Below, in pieces: positions 23,151 through 35,200 of a stretch of 64,000 bases of DNA; the stretch's first letter is position 1, and each line of letters opens with the position of its first letter. The position numbers were made by a program, and so were the translations under genes. Location of the stretch: positions 12,012,829 to 12,076,828 of the forward strand of contig CM068540.1 of assembly GCA_035048495.1 (NCBI GenBank), read 5' to 3'. The DNA is from Euptelea pleiosperma (taxonomy: Eukaryota > Streptophyta > Magnoliopsida > Ranunculales > Eupteleaceae). Under the pieces are notes generated by a model that was given only the letters and a program-made list of their open reading frames with translations, was not told the origin of the DNA and did no database searches.

Positions 23151-23165
23151 CAGACCTCGTAATTT
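23151..23165. other. Satellite-like 15-mer inside the LINE 5' end
   Basis: The plus-strand sequence ccagacctcgtaatt is identical to a segment of the type B satellite monomers (for example just after 46100), in the same orientation as the flanking array. Weaker collinear matches lie to its left: cttgtt and ctttttc-like sequence between 23131 and 23150, as in cttgttactttttc of the satellite. This may be captured satellite sequence at the 5' junction, or chance. Confidence 0.45.
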
Positions 23166-23170
23166 CTCAG

Positions 23171-23199
23171 TTTTTTTTCTTTTTTTTTTTTTTTTTTTT
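23171..23199. other. T-rich homopolymer at the LINE 5' junction
   Basis: T8-C-T20 on the plus strand lies immediately inside the right target-site duplication. In the sense of the minus-strand LINE this is a poly(A)-like stretch at the 5' end, in the same orientation as the genuine 3' tail. An A-rich 5' terminus is not a usual LINE feature. Confidence 0.8.
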
Positions 23200-23216
23200 G
23201 ACTTAGTTTGTGTGTT
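23200..23216. repeat. Target-site duplication, right copy
   Basis: gacttagtttgtgtgtt, identical to 17261-17277 and carrying the same gacttag variant. The satellite then continues with acattccgaagcc, completing the monomer interrupted at 17277. Confidence 0.9.
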
Positions 23217-26200
23217 ACATTCCGAAGCCTATAACTTGTGACTTTTTCGCAACCGGACCTCGTAATTAGACTCCAATTCTTCCATTACTATTGTTTCAAC
23301 ACATTTAAAGTGTTGGAACAAGATTCGGTACAGTCAAAACAATTTAGCTCCATCCCTGCGTCAATGTCTCAAATTGGACTCAGTTTGTGTGTTACATTCC
23401 GAAGCCTATAACTTGTGACTTTTTCGCAACCGGACCTCGTAATTAGACTCCAATTCTTCCATTACTATTGTTTCAACACATTTGAAGTGTTGGAACAAGA
23501 TTCGGTACAGTCAAAATAATTTAGCTCCATCCATGCGTCAACGTCTCAAATTGGACTCAGTTTGTGTGTTACATTCCGAAGCCTATAACTTTTGACTTTT
23601 TCGCAACCGGACCTTGTAATTAGACTCGAATTCTTCCATTACTATTGTTTCAACACATTTGAAGTGTTGGAACAAGATTCGTGACAGTCGAAACAAGTTA
23701 GCTCCATCCGTGCGTCAACGTCTCAAATTGGACTCAGTATGTGTGTTACATTCCGAAGCCTATAACTTATGACTTTTTCGCAACCGGACCTCGTAATTTG
23801 ACTCGAATTCTTCTATTACTATTGTTTCAACACATTTGAAGTGTTAGAACAAGATTCGTGACAGTCGAAACAAGTTCGCTCCATCCGTGCGTCAACGTCT
23901 CAAATTGGGCTCAGTTTTGTGTTACATTCCGAAGCCTATAACTTGTGACTTTTTCGCAACCGGACCTCGTAATTAGACTCGCATTCTTCCATTACTATTG
24001 TTTCAACACATTTGAAGTGTTGGAACAAGATTCGGTACAGTCAAAACAATTTAGCTCCATCCGTGTGTCAACGTCTCAAATTGGACTTAGTTTGTGTGTT
24101 ACATTCCGAAGCCTATAACTTGTGACTTTTTCGCAACCGGACCTCGTAATTAGACTCGAATTCTTCCATTACTATTGTTTCAACACATTTGAAGTGTTGG
24201 AACAAGATTCGGTACAGTCAAAACAATTTAGCTCCATCCGTGCGTCAACGTCTCAAATTGGACTCAGTTTGTGTGTTACATTCCGAAGCCTATAACTTGT
24301 GACTTTTTCGCAACCGGACCTCGTAATTAGACTCCAATTCTTCCATTACTATTGTTTCAACACATTTGAAGTGTTGGAACAAGATTCGGTACAGTCAAAA
24401 CAATTTAGCTCCATCCCTGCGTCAACGTCTCAAATTGGACTCAGTTTGTGTGTTACATTCCGAAGCCTATAACTTGTGACTTTTTCGCAACCGGACCTCG
24501 TAATTAGACTCCAATTCTTCCATTACTATTGTTTCAACACATTTGAAGTGTTGGAACAAGATTCGGTACAGTCAAAACAATTTAGCTCCATCCATGCGTC
24601 AACGTCTCAAATTGGACTCAGTTTGTGTGTTACATTCCGAAGCCTATAACTTTTGACTTTTTCGCAACCGGACCTCGTAATTAGACTCGAATTCTTCCAT
24701 TACTATTGTTTCAACACATTTGAAGTGTTGGAACAAGATTCGGTACAGTCAAAACAATTTAGCTCCATCCATGCGTCAACGTCTCAAATTGGACTCAGTT
24801 TGTGTGTTACATTCCGAAGCCTATAACTTATGACTTTTTCGCAACCGGACCTCGTAATTAGACTCGAATTCTTCCATTACTATTGTTTCAACACATTTGA
24901 AGTGTTGGAACAAGATTCGTGACAGTCGAAACAAGTTAGCTCCATCCGTGCGTCAACGTCTCAAATTGGACTCAGTATGTGTGTTACATTCCGAAGCCTA
25001 TAACTTATGACTTTTTCGCAACCGGACCTCGTAATTTGACTCGAATTCTTCCATTACTATTGTTTCAACACATTTGAAGTGTTGGAACAAGATTCGGTAC
25101 AGTCAAAACAATTTAGCTCCATCCGTGCGTCAACGTCTCAAATTGGACTCAGTTTGTGTGTTACATTCCGAAGCCTATAACTTGTGACTTTTTCGCAACC
25201 GGACCTCGTAATTAGACTCGAATTCTTCCATTACTATTGTTTCAACACATTTGAAGTGTTGGAACAAGATTCGGTACAGTTCAAACAATTTAGCTCCATC
25301 CGTGCGTCAACGTCTCAAATTGGACTCAGTTTGTGTGTTACATTCCGAAGCCTATAACTTGTGACTTTTTCGCAACCGGACCTCGTAATTAGACTCGAAT
25401 TCTTCCATTACTATTGTTTCAACACATTTGAAGTGTTGGAACAAGATTCGGTACAGTCAAAACAATTTAGCTCCATCCGTGCGTCAACGTCTCAAATTGG
25501 ACTCAGTATGTGTGTTACATTCCGAAGCCTATAACTTGTGACTTTTTCGCAACCGGACCTCGTAATTTGACTCGAATTCTTCCATTACTATTGTTTCAAC
25601 ACATTTGAAGTGTTGGAACAAGATTCGTGACAGTCGAAACAAGTTAGCTCCATCCGTGCGTCAACGTCTCAAATTGGACTCAGTATGTGTGTTACATTCC
25701 GAAGCCTATAACTTATGACTTTTTCGCAACCGGACCTCGTAATTTGACTCGAATTCTTCCATTACTATTGTTTCAACACATTTGAAGTGTTGGAACAAGA
25801 TTCGTGACAGTCGAAACAAGTTAGCTCCATCCGTGCGTCAACGTCTCAAATTGGACTCAGTATGTGTGTTACATTCCGAAGCCTATAACTTATGACTTTT
25901 TCGCAACCGGACCTCGTAATTTGACTCGAATTCTTCCATTACTATTGTTTCAACACATTTGAAGTGTTGGAACAAGATTCGTACAGTCGAAACAAGTTAG
26001 CTCCATCCGTGCGTCAACGTCTCAAATTGGACTCAGTTTGTGTGTTACATTCCGAAGCCTATAACTTGTGACTTTTTCGCAACCGGACCTCGTAATTAGA
26101 CTCGAATTCTTCCATTACTATTGTTTCAACACATTTGAAGTGTTGGAACAAGATTCGGTACAGTCAAAACAATTTAGCTCCATCCGTGCGTCAACGTCTC

Positions 26201-29200
26201 AAATTGGACTCAGTTTGTGTGTTACATTCCGAAGCCTATAACTTGTGACTTTTTCGCAACCGGACCTCGTAATTAGACTCCAATTCTTCCATTACTATTG
26301 TTTCAACACATTTGAAGTGTTGGAACAAGATTCGGTACAGTCAAAACAATTTAGCTCCATCCATGCGTCAACGTCTCAAATTGGACTCAGTTTGTGTGTT
26401 ACATTCCGAAGCCTATAACTTTTGACTTTTTCGCAACCGGACCTCGTAATTAGACTCGAATTCTTCCATTACTATTGTTTCAACACATTTGAAGTGTTGG
26501 AACAAGATTCGGTACAGTCGAAACAAGTTAGCTCCATCCGTGCGTCAACGTCTCAAATTGGACTCAGTATGTGTGTTACATTCCGAAGCCTATAACTTAT
26601 GACTTTTTCGCAACCGGACCTCGTAATTAGACTCGAATTCTTCCATTACTATTGTTTCAACACATTTGAAGTGTTGGAACAAGATTCGGTACAGTCAAAA
26701 CAATTTAGCTCCATCCGTGCGTCAACGTCTCAAATTGGACTCAGTATGTGTGTTACATTCCGAAGCCTATAACTTTTGACTTTTTCGCAACCGGACCTCG
26801 TAATTAGACTCGAATTCTTCCATTACTATTGTTTCAACACATTTGAAGTGTTGGAACAAGATTCGTGACAGTCGAAACAAGTTAGCTCCATCCGTGCGTC
26901 AACGTCTCAAATTGGACTCAGTATGTGTGTTACATTCCGAAGCCTATAACTTATGACTTTTTCGCAACCGGACCTCGTAATTTGACTCGAATTCTTCCAT
27001 TACTATTGTTTCAACACATTTGAAGTGTTGGAACAAGATTCGGTACAGTCAAAACAATTTAGCTCCATCCGTGCGTCAACGTCTCAAATTGGACTCAGTT
27101 TGTGTGTTACATTCCGAAGCCTATAACTTGTGACTTTTTCGCAACCGGACCTCGTAATTTGACTCGAATTCTTCCATTACTATTGTTTCAACACATTTGA
27201 AGTGTTGGAACAAGATTCGTGACAGTCGAAACAAGTTAGCTCCATCCGTGCGTCAACGTCTCAAATTGGACTCAGTATGTGTGTTACATTCCGAAGCCTA
27301 TAACTTATGACTTTTTCGCAACCGGACCTCGTAATTTGACTCGAATTCTTCCATTACTATTGTTTCAACACATTTGAAGTGTTGGAACAAGATTCGTGAC
27401 AGTCGAAACAAGTTAGCTCCATCCGTGCGTCAACGTCTCAAATTGGACTCAGTTTGTGTGTTACATTCCGAAGCCTATAACTTGTGACTTTTTCGCAACC
27501 GGACCTCGTAATTAGACTCGAATTCTTCCATTACTATTGTTTCAACACATTTGAAGTGTTGGAACAAGATTCGGTACAGTCAAAACAATTTAGCTCCATC
27601 CGTGCGTCAACGTCTCAAATTGGACTCAGTTTGTGTGTTACATTCCGAAGCCTATAACTTGTGACTTTTTCGCAACCGGACCTCGTAATTAGACTCGAAT
27701 TCTTCCATTACTATTGTTTCAACACATTTGAAGTGTTGGAACAAGATTCGGTACAGTCAAAACAATTTAGCTCCATCCATGCGTCAACGTCTCAAATTGG
27801 ACTCAGTTTGTGTGTTACATTCCGAAGCCTATAACTTGTGACTTTTTCGCAACCGGACCTCGTAATTAGACTCGAATTCTTCCATTACTATTGTTTCAAC
27901 ACATTTGAAGTGTTGGAACAAGATTCGGTACAGTCGAAACAAGTTAGCTCCATCCGTGCGTCAACGTCTCAAATTGGACTCAGTTTGTGTGTTACATTCC
28001 GAAGCCTATAACTTATGACTTTTTCGCAACCGGACCTCGTAATTAGACTCGAATTCTTCCATTACTATTGTTTCAACACATTTGAAGTGTTGGAACAAGA
28101 TTCGTACAGTCGAAACAAGTTAGCTCCATCCGTGCGTCAACGTCTCAAATTGGACTCAGTTTGTGTGTTACATTCCGAAGCCTATAACTTGTGACTTTTT
28201 CGCAACCGGACCTCGTAATTAGACTCGAATTCTTCCATTACTATTGTTTCAACACATTTGAAGTGTTGGAACAAGATTCGGTACAGTCAAAACAATTTAG
28301 CTCCATCCGTGCGTCAACGTCTCAAATTGGACTCAGTTTGTGTGTTACATTCCGAAGCCTATAACTTGTGACTTTTTCGCAACCGGACCTCGTAATTAGA
28401 CTCGAATTCTTCCATTACTATTGTTTCAACACATTTGAAGTGTTGGAACAAGATTCGTGACAGTCGAAACAAGTTAGCTCCATCCGTGCGTCAACGTCTC
28501 AAATTGGACTCAGTTTGTGTGTTACATTCCGAAGCCTATAACTTATGACTTTTTCGCAACCGGACCTCGTAATTAGACTCGAATTCTTCCATTACTATTG
28601 TTTCAACACATTTGAAGTGTTGGAACAAGATTCGGTACAGTCAAAACAATTTAGCTCCATCCGTGCGTCAACGTCTCAAATTGGACTCAGTTTGTGTGTT
28701 ACATTCCGAAGCCTATAACTTGTGACTTTTTCGCAACCGGACCTCGTAATTAGACTCGAATTCTTCCATTACTATTGTTTCAACACATTTGAAGTGTTGG
28801 AACAAGATTCGGTACAGTCAAAACAATTTAGCTCCATCCATGCGTCAACGTCTCAAATTGGACTCAGTTTGTGTGTTACATTCCGAAGCCTATAACTTTT
28901 GACTTTTTCGCAACCGGACCTCGTAATTAGACTCGAATTCTTCCATTACTATTGTTTCAACACATTTGAAGTGTTGGAACAAGATTCGTGACAGTCGAAA
29001 CAAGTTAGCTCCATCCGTGCGTCAACGTCTCAAATTGGACTCAGTTTGTGTGTTACATTCCGAAGCCTATAACTTATGACTTTTTCGCAACCGGACCTCG
29101 TAATTAGACTCGAATTCTTCCATTACTATTGTTTCAACACATTTGAAGTGTTGGAACAAGATTCGGTACAGTCAAAACAATTTAGCTCCATCCGTGCGTC

Positions 29201-32200
29201 AACGTCTCAAATTGGACTCAGTATGTGTGTTACATTCCGAAGCCTATAACTTATGACTTTTTCGCAACCGGACCTCGTAATTAGACTCGAATTCTTCCAT
29301 TACTATTGTTTCAACACATTTGAAGTGTTGGAACAAGATTCGGTACAGTCGAAACAATTTAGCTCCATCCGTGCGTCAACGTCTCAAATTGGACTCAGTA
29401 TGTGTGTTACATTCCGAAGCCTATAACTTATGACTTTTTCGCAACCGGACCTCGTAATTAGACTCGAATTCTTCCATTACTATTGTTTCAACACATTTGA
29501 AGTGTTGGAACAAGATTCGGTACAGTCAAAACAATTTAGCTCCATCCGTGCGTCAACGTCTCAAATTGGACTCAGTTTGTGTGTTACATTCCGAAGCCTA
29601 TAACTTGTGACTTTTTCGCAACCGGACCTCGTAATTAGACTCGAATTCTTCCATTACTATTGTTTCAACACATTTGAAGTGTTGGAACAAGATTCGGTAC
29701 AGTCAAAACAATTTAGCTCCATCCGTGCGTCAACGTCTCAAATTGGACTCAGTTTGTGTGTTACATTCCGAAGCCTATAACTTGTGACTTTTTCGCAACC
29801 GGACCTCGTAATTAGACTCGAATTCTTCCATTACTATTGTTTCAACACATTTGAAGTGTTGGAACAAGATTCGGTACAGTCAAAACAATTTAGCTCCATC
29901 CGTGCGTCAACGTCTCAAATTGGACTCAGTTTGTGTGTTACATTCCGAAGCCTATAACTTGTGACTTTTTCGCAACCGGACCTCGTAATTAGACTCGAAT
30001 TCTTCCATTACTATTGTTTCAACACATTTGAAGTGTTGGAACAAGATTCGGTACAGTCAAAACAATTTAGCTCCATCCGTGCGTCAACGTCTCAAATTGG
30101 ACTCAGTTTGTGTGTTACATTCCGAAGCCTATAACTTGTGACTTTTTCGCAACCGGACCTCGTAATTAGACTCGAATTCTTCCATTACTATTGTTTCAAC
30201 ACATTTGAAGTGTTGGAACAAGATTCGGTACAGTCAAAACAATTTAGCTCCATCCGTGCGTCAACGTCTCAAATTGGACTCAGTTTGTGTGTTACATTCC
30301 GAAGCCTATAACTTGTGACTTTTTCGCAACCGGACCTCGTAATTAGACTCGAATTCTTCCATTACTATTGTTTCAACACATTTGAAGTGTTGGAACAAGA
30401 TTCGGTACAGTCAAAACAATTTAGCTCCATCCGTGCGTCAACGTCTCAAATTGGACTCAGTTTGTGTGTTACATTCCGAAGCCTATAACTTTTGACTTTT
30501 TCGCAACCGGACCTCGTAATTAGACTCGAATTCTTCCATTACTATTGTTTCAACACATTTGAAGTGTTGGAACAAGATTCGGTACAGTCAAAACAAGTTA
30601 GCTCCATCCGTGCGTCAACGTCTCAAATTGGACTCAGTATGTGTGTTACATTCCGAAGCCTATAACTTATGACTTTTTCGCAACCGGACCTCGTAATTAG
30701 ACTCGAATTCTTCCATTACTATTGTTTCAACACATTTGAAGTGTTGGAACAAGATTCGGTACAGTCAAAACAATTTAGCTCCATCCGTGCGTCAACGTCT
30801 CAAATTGGACTCAGTTTGTGTGTTACATTCCGAAGCCTATAACTTGTGACTTTTTCGCAACCGGACCTCGTAATTAGACTCGAATTCTTCCATTACTATT
30901 GTTTCAACACATTTGAAGTGTTGGAACAAGATTCGGTACAGTCAAAACAATTTAGCTCCATCCATGCGTCAACGTCTCAAATTGGACTCAGTTTGTGTGT
31001 TACATTCCGAAGCCTATAACTTTTGACTTTTTCGCAACCGGACCTCGTAATTAGACTCGAATTCTTCCATTACTATTGTTTCAACACATTTGAAGTGTTG
31101 GAACAAGATTCGGTACAGTCGAAAACAATTTAGCTCCATCCGTGCGTCAACGTCTCAAATTGGACTCAGTTTGTGTGTTACATTCCGAAGCCTATAACTT
31201 TTGACTTTTTCGCAACCGGACCTCGTAATTAGACTCGAATTCTTCCATTACTATTGTTTCAACACATTTGAAGTGTTGGAACAAGATTCGGTACAGTCAA
31301 AACAATTTAGCTCCATCCGTGCGTCAACGTCTCAAATTGGACTCAGTTTGTGTGTTACATTCCGAAGCCTATAACTTGTGACTTTTTCGCAACCGGACCT
31401 CGTAATTAGACTCGAATTCTTCCATTACTATTGTTTCAACACATTTGAAGTGTTGGAACAAGATTCGGTACAGTCAAAACAATTTAGCTCCATCCGTGCG
31501 TCAACGTCTCAAATTGGACTCAGTTTGTGTGTTACATTCCGAAGCCTATAACTTGTGACTTTTTCGCAACCGGACCTCGTAATTAGACTCGAATTCTTCC
31601 ATTACTATTGTTTCAACACATTTGAAGTGTTGGAACAAGATTCGGTACAGTCGAAACAATTTAGCTCCATCCGTGCGTCAACGTCTCAAATTGGACTCAG
31701 TTTGTGTGTTACATTCCGAAGCCTATAACTTGTGACTTTTTCGCAACCGGACCTCGTAATTAGACTCGAATTCTTCCATTACTATTGTTTCAACACATTT
31801 GAAGTGTTGGAACAAGATTCGGTACAGTCAAAACAATTTAGCTCCATCCGTGCGTCAACGTCTCAAATTGGACTCAGTTTGTGTGTTACATTCCGAAGCC
31901 TATAACTTGTGACTTTTTCGCAACCGGACCTCGTAATTAGACTCGAATTCTTCCATTACTATTGTTTCAACACATTTGAAGTGTTGGAACAAGATTCGGT
32001 ACAGTCAAAACAATTTAGCTCCATCCGTGCGTCAACGTCTCAAATTGGACTCAGTTTGTGTGTTACATTCCGAAGCCTATAACTTATGACTTTTTCGCAA
32101 CCGGACCTCGTAATTAGACTCGAATTCTTCCATTACTATTGTTTCAACACATTTGAAGTGTTGGAACAAGATTCGGTACAGTCAAAACAATTTAGCTCCA

Positions 32201-35200
32201 TCCGTGCGTCAACGTCTCAAATTGGACTCAGTTTGTGTGTTACATTCCGAAGCCTATAACTTGTGACTTTTTCGCAACCGGACCTCGTAATTAGACTCGA
32301 ATTCTTCCATTACTATTGTTTCAACACATTTGAAGTGTTGGAACAAGATTCGGTACAGTCAAAACAATTTAGCTCCATCCGTGCGTCAACGTCTCAAATT
32401 GGACTCAGTTTGTGTGTTACATTCCGAAGCCTATAACTTGTGACTTTTTCGCAACCGGACCTCGTAATTAGACTCGAATTCTTCCATTACTATTGTTTCA
32501 ACACATTTGAAGTGTTGGAACAAGATTCGGTACAGTCAAAACAATTTAGCTCCATCCGTGCGTCAACGTCTCAAATTGGACTCAGTTTGTGTGTTACATT
32601 CCGAAGCCTATAACTTGTGACTTTTTCGCAACCGGACCTCGTAATTAGACTCGAATTCTTCCATTACTATTGTTTCAACACATTTGAAGTGTTGGAACAA
32701 GATTCGGTACAGTCGAAACAAGTTAGCTCCATCCGTGCGTCAACGTCTCAAATTGGACTCAGTTTGTGTGTTACATTCCGAAGCCTATAACTTGTGACTT
32801 TTTCGCAACCGGACCTCGTAATTAGACTCGAATTCTTCCATTACTATTGTTTCAACACATTTGAAGTGTTGGAACAAGATTCGGTACAGTCAAAACAATT
32901 TAGCTCCATCCGTGCGTCAACGTCTCAAATTGGACTCAGTTTGTGTGTTACATTCCGAAGCCTATAACTTGTGACTTTTTCGCAACCGGACCTCGTAATT
33001 AGACTCGAATTCTTCCATTACTATTGTTTCAACACATTTGAAGTGTTGGAACAAGATTCGGTACAGTCAAAACAATTTAGCTCCATCCGTGCGTCAACGT
33101 CTCAAATTGGACTCAGTTTGTGTGTTACATTCCGAAGCCTATAACTTATGACTTTTTCGCAACCGGACCTCGTAATTAGACTCGAATTCTTCCATTACTA
33201 TTGTTTCAACACATTTGAAGTGTTGGAACAAGATTCGGTACAGTCAAAACAAGTTAGCTCCATCCGTGCGTCAACGTCTCAAATTGGACTCAGTTTGTGT
33301 GTTACATTCCGAAGCCTATAACTTATGACTTTTTCGCAACCGGACCTCGTAATTAGACTCGAATTCTTCCATTACTATTGTTTCAACACATTTGAAGTGT
33401 TGGAACAAGATTCGGTACAGTCAAAACAAGTTAGCTCCATCCGTGCGTCAACGTCTCAAATTGGACTCAGTTTGTGTGTTACATTCCGAAGCCTATAACT
33501 TATGACTTTTTCGCAACCGGACCTCGTAATTAGACTCGAATTCTTCCATTACTATTGTTTCAACACATTTGAAGTGTTGGAACAAGATTCGGTACAGTCA
33601 AAACAATTTAGCTCCATCCGTGCGTCAACGTCTCAAATTGGACTCAGTTTGTGTGTTACATTCCGAAGCCTATAACTTGTGACTTTTTCGCAACCGGACC
33701 TCGTAATTAGACTCGAATTCTTCCATTACTATTGTTTCAACACATTTGAAGTGTTGGAACAAGATTCGGTACAGTCAAAACAATTTAGCTCCATCCGTGC
33801 GTCAACGTCTCAAATTGGACTCAGTTTGTGTGTTACATTCCGAAGCCTATAACTTGTGACTTTTTCGCAACCGGACCTCGTAATTAGACTCGAATTCTTC
33901 CATTACTATTGTTTCAACACATTTGAAGTGTTGGAACAAGATTCGGTACAGTCAAAACAATTTAGCTCCATCCGTGCGTCAACGTCTCAAATTGGACTCA
34001 GTTTGTGTGTTACATTCCGAAGCCTATAACTTTTGACTTTTTCGCAACCGGACCTCGTAATTAGACTCGAATTCTTCCATTACTATTGTTTCAACACATT
34101 TGAAGTGTTGGAACAAGATTCGGTACAGTCGAAACAAGTTAGCTCCATCCGTGCGTCAACGTCTCAAATTGGACTCAGTTTGTGTGTTACATTCCGAAGC
34201 CTATAACTTATGACTTTTTCGCAACCGGACCTCGTAATTAGACTCGAATTCTTCCATTACTATTGTTTCAACACATTTGAAGTGTTGGAACAAGATTCGG
34301 TACAGTCAAAACAATTTAGCTCCATCCGTGCGTCAACGTCTCAAATTGGACTCAGTTTGTGTGTTACATTCCGAAGCCTATAACTTGTGACTTTTTCGCA
34401 ACCGGACCTCGTAATTAGACTCGAATTCTTCCATTACTATTGTTTCAACACATTTGAAGTGTTGGAACAAGATTCGGTACAGTCAAAACAATTTAGCTCC
34501 ATCCGTGCGTCAACGTCTCAAATTGGACTCAGTTTGTGTGTTACATTCCGAAGCCTATAACTTGTGACTTTTTCGCAACCGGACCTCGTAATTAGACTCG
34601 AATTCTTCCATTACTATTGTTTCAACACATTTGAAGTGTTGGAACAAGATTCGGTACAGTCAAAACAATTTAGCTCCATCCGTGCGTCAACGTCTCAAAT
34701 TGGACTCAGTTTGTGTGTTACATTCCGAAGCCTATAACTTATGACTTTTTCGCAACCGGACCTCGTAATTAGACTCGAATTCTTCCATTACTATTGTTTC
34801 AACACATTTGAAGTGTTGGAACAAGATTCGTGACAGTCGAAACAAGTTAGCTCCATCCGTGCGTCAACGTCTCAAATTGGACTCAGTATGTGTGTTACAT
34901 TCCGAAGCCTATAACTTATGACTTTTTCGCAACCGGACCTCGTAATTTGACTCGAATTCTTCCATTACTATTGTTTCAACACATTTGAAGTGTTGGAACA
35001 AGATTCGGTACAGTCAAAACAATTTAGCTCCATCCGTGCGTCAACGTCTCAAATTGGACTCAGTATGTGTGTTACATTCCGAAGCCTATAACTTGTGACT
35101 TTTTCGCAACCGGACCTCGTAATTAGACTCGAATTCTTCCATTACTATTGTTTCAACACATTTGAAGTGTTGGAACAAGATTCGGTACAGTCAAAACAAT

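Larger units (their letters stand above)
17276..23199 (-). mobile_element. Full-length L1-type LINE retrotransposon inserted in the satellite
   Basis: This is a complete non-LTR retrotransposon on the minus strand. In sense order it has a 5' UTR (23199-22934), ORF1 (22933-21533), ORF2 (21540-17374), a 49-nt 3' UTR and a poly(A) tail seen as 49 T on the plus strand. It is flanked by a 17-bp target-site duplication, the signature of target-primed reverse transcription. There are no LTRs. The nick joining the tail corresponds to plus-strand gtgtgtt|acattcc, a T-ending site compatible with the loose TT/A preference of L1 endonucleases. Both ORFs are uninterrupted and all inspected catalytic residues are present, so the insertion is probably recent. 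The ORF1 DUF4283/CCHC_4 architecture and the C-terminal RNase H of ORF2 are typical of plant L1 lineages. I do not assign a named family. Confidence 0.95.
22934..23199 (-). promoter_or_regulatory. LINE 5' UTR, presumed internal promoter, with two small upstream ORFs
   Basis: There are about 266 nt between the right target-site duplication and ORF1. LINEs normally promote from inside their own 5' UTR, so a promoter is expected here, but I see no clear TATA box. On the plus strand aaaccctag (23082-23090) contains the plant telo-box core AAACCCTA. On the sense strand two ATGs precede ORF1: a uORF of 11 codons plus stop (23122-23087) and one of 21 codons plus stop (23117-23052). Both end before the ORF1 start and would be expected to lower ORF1 initiation. 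The region begins with A-rich sequence (T8-C-T20 on the plus strand). Confidence 0.6.
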
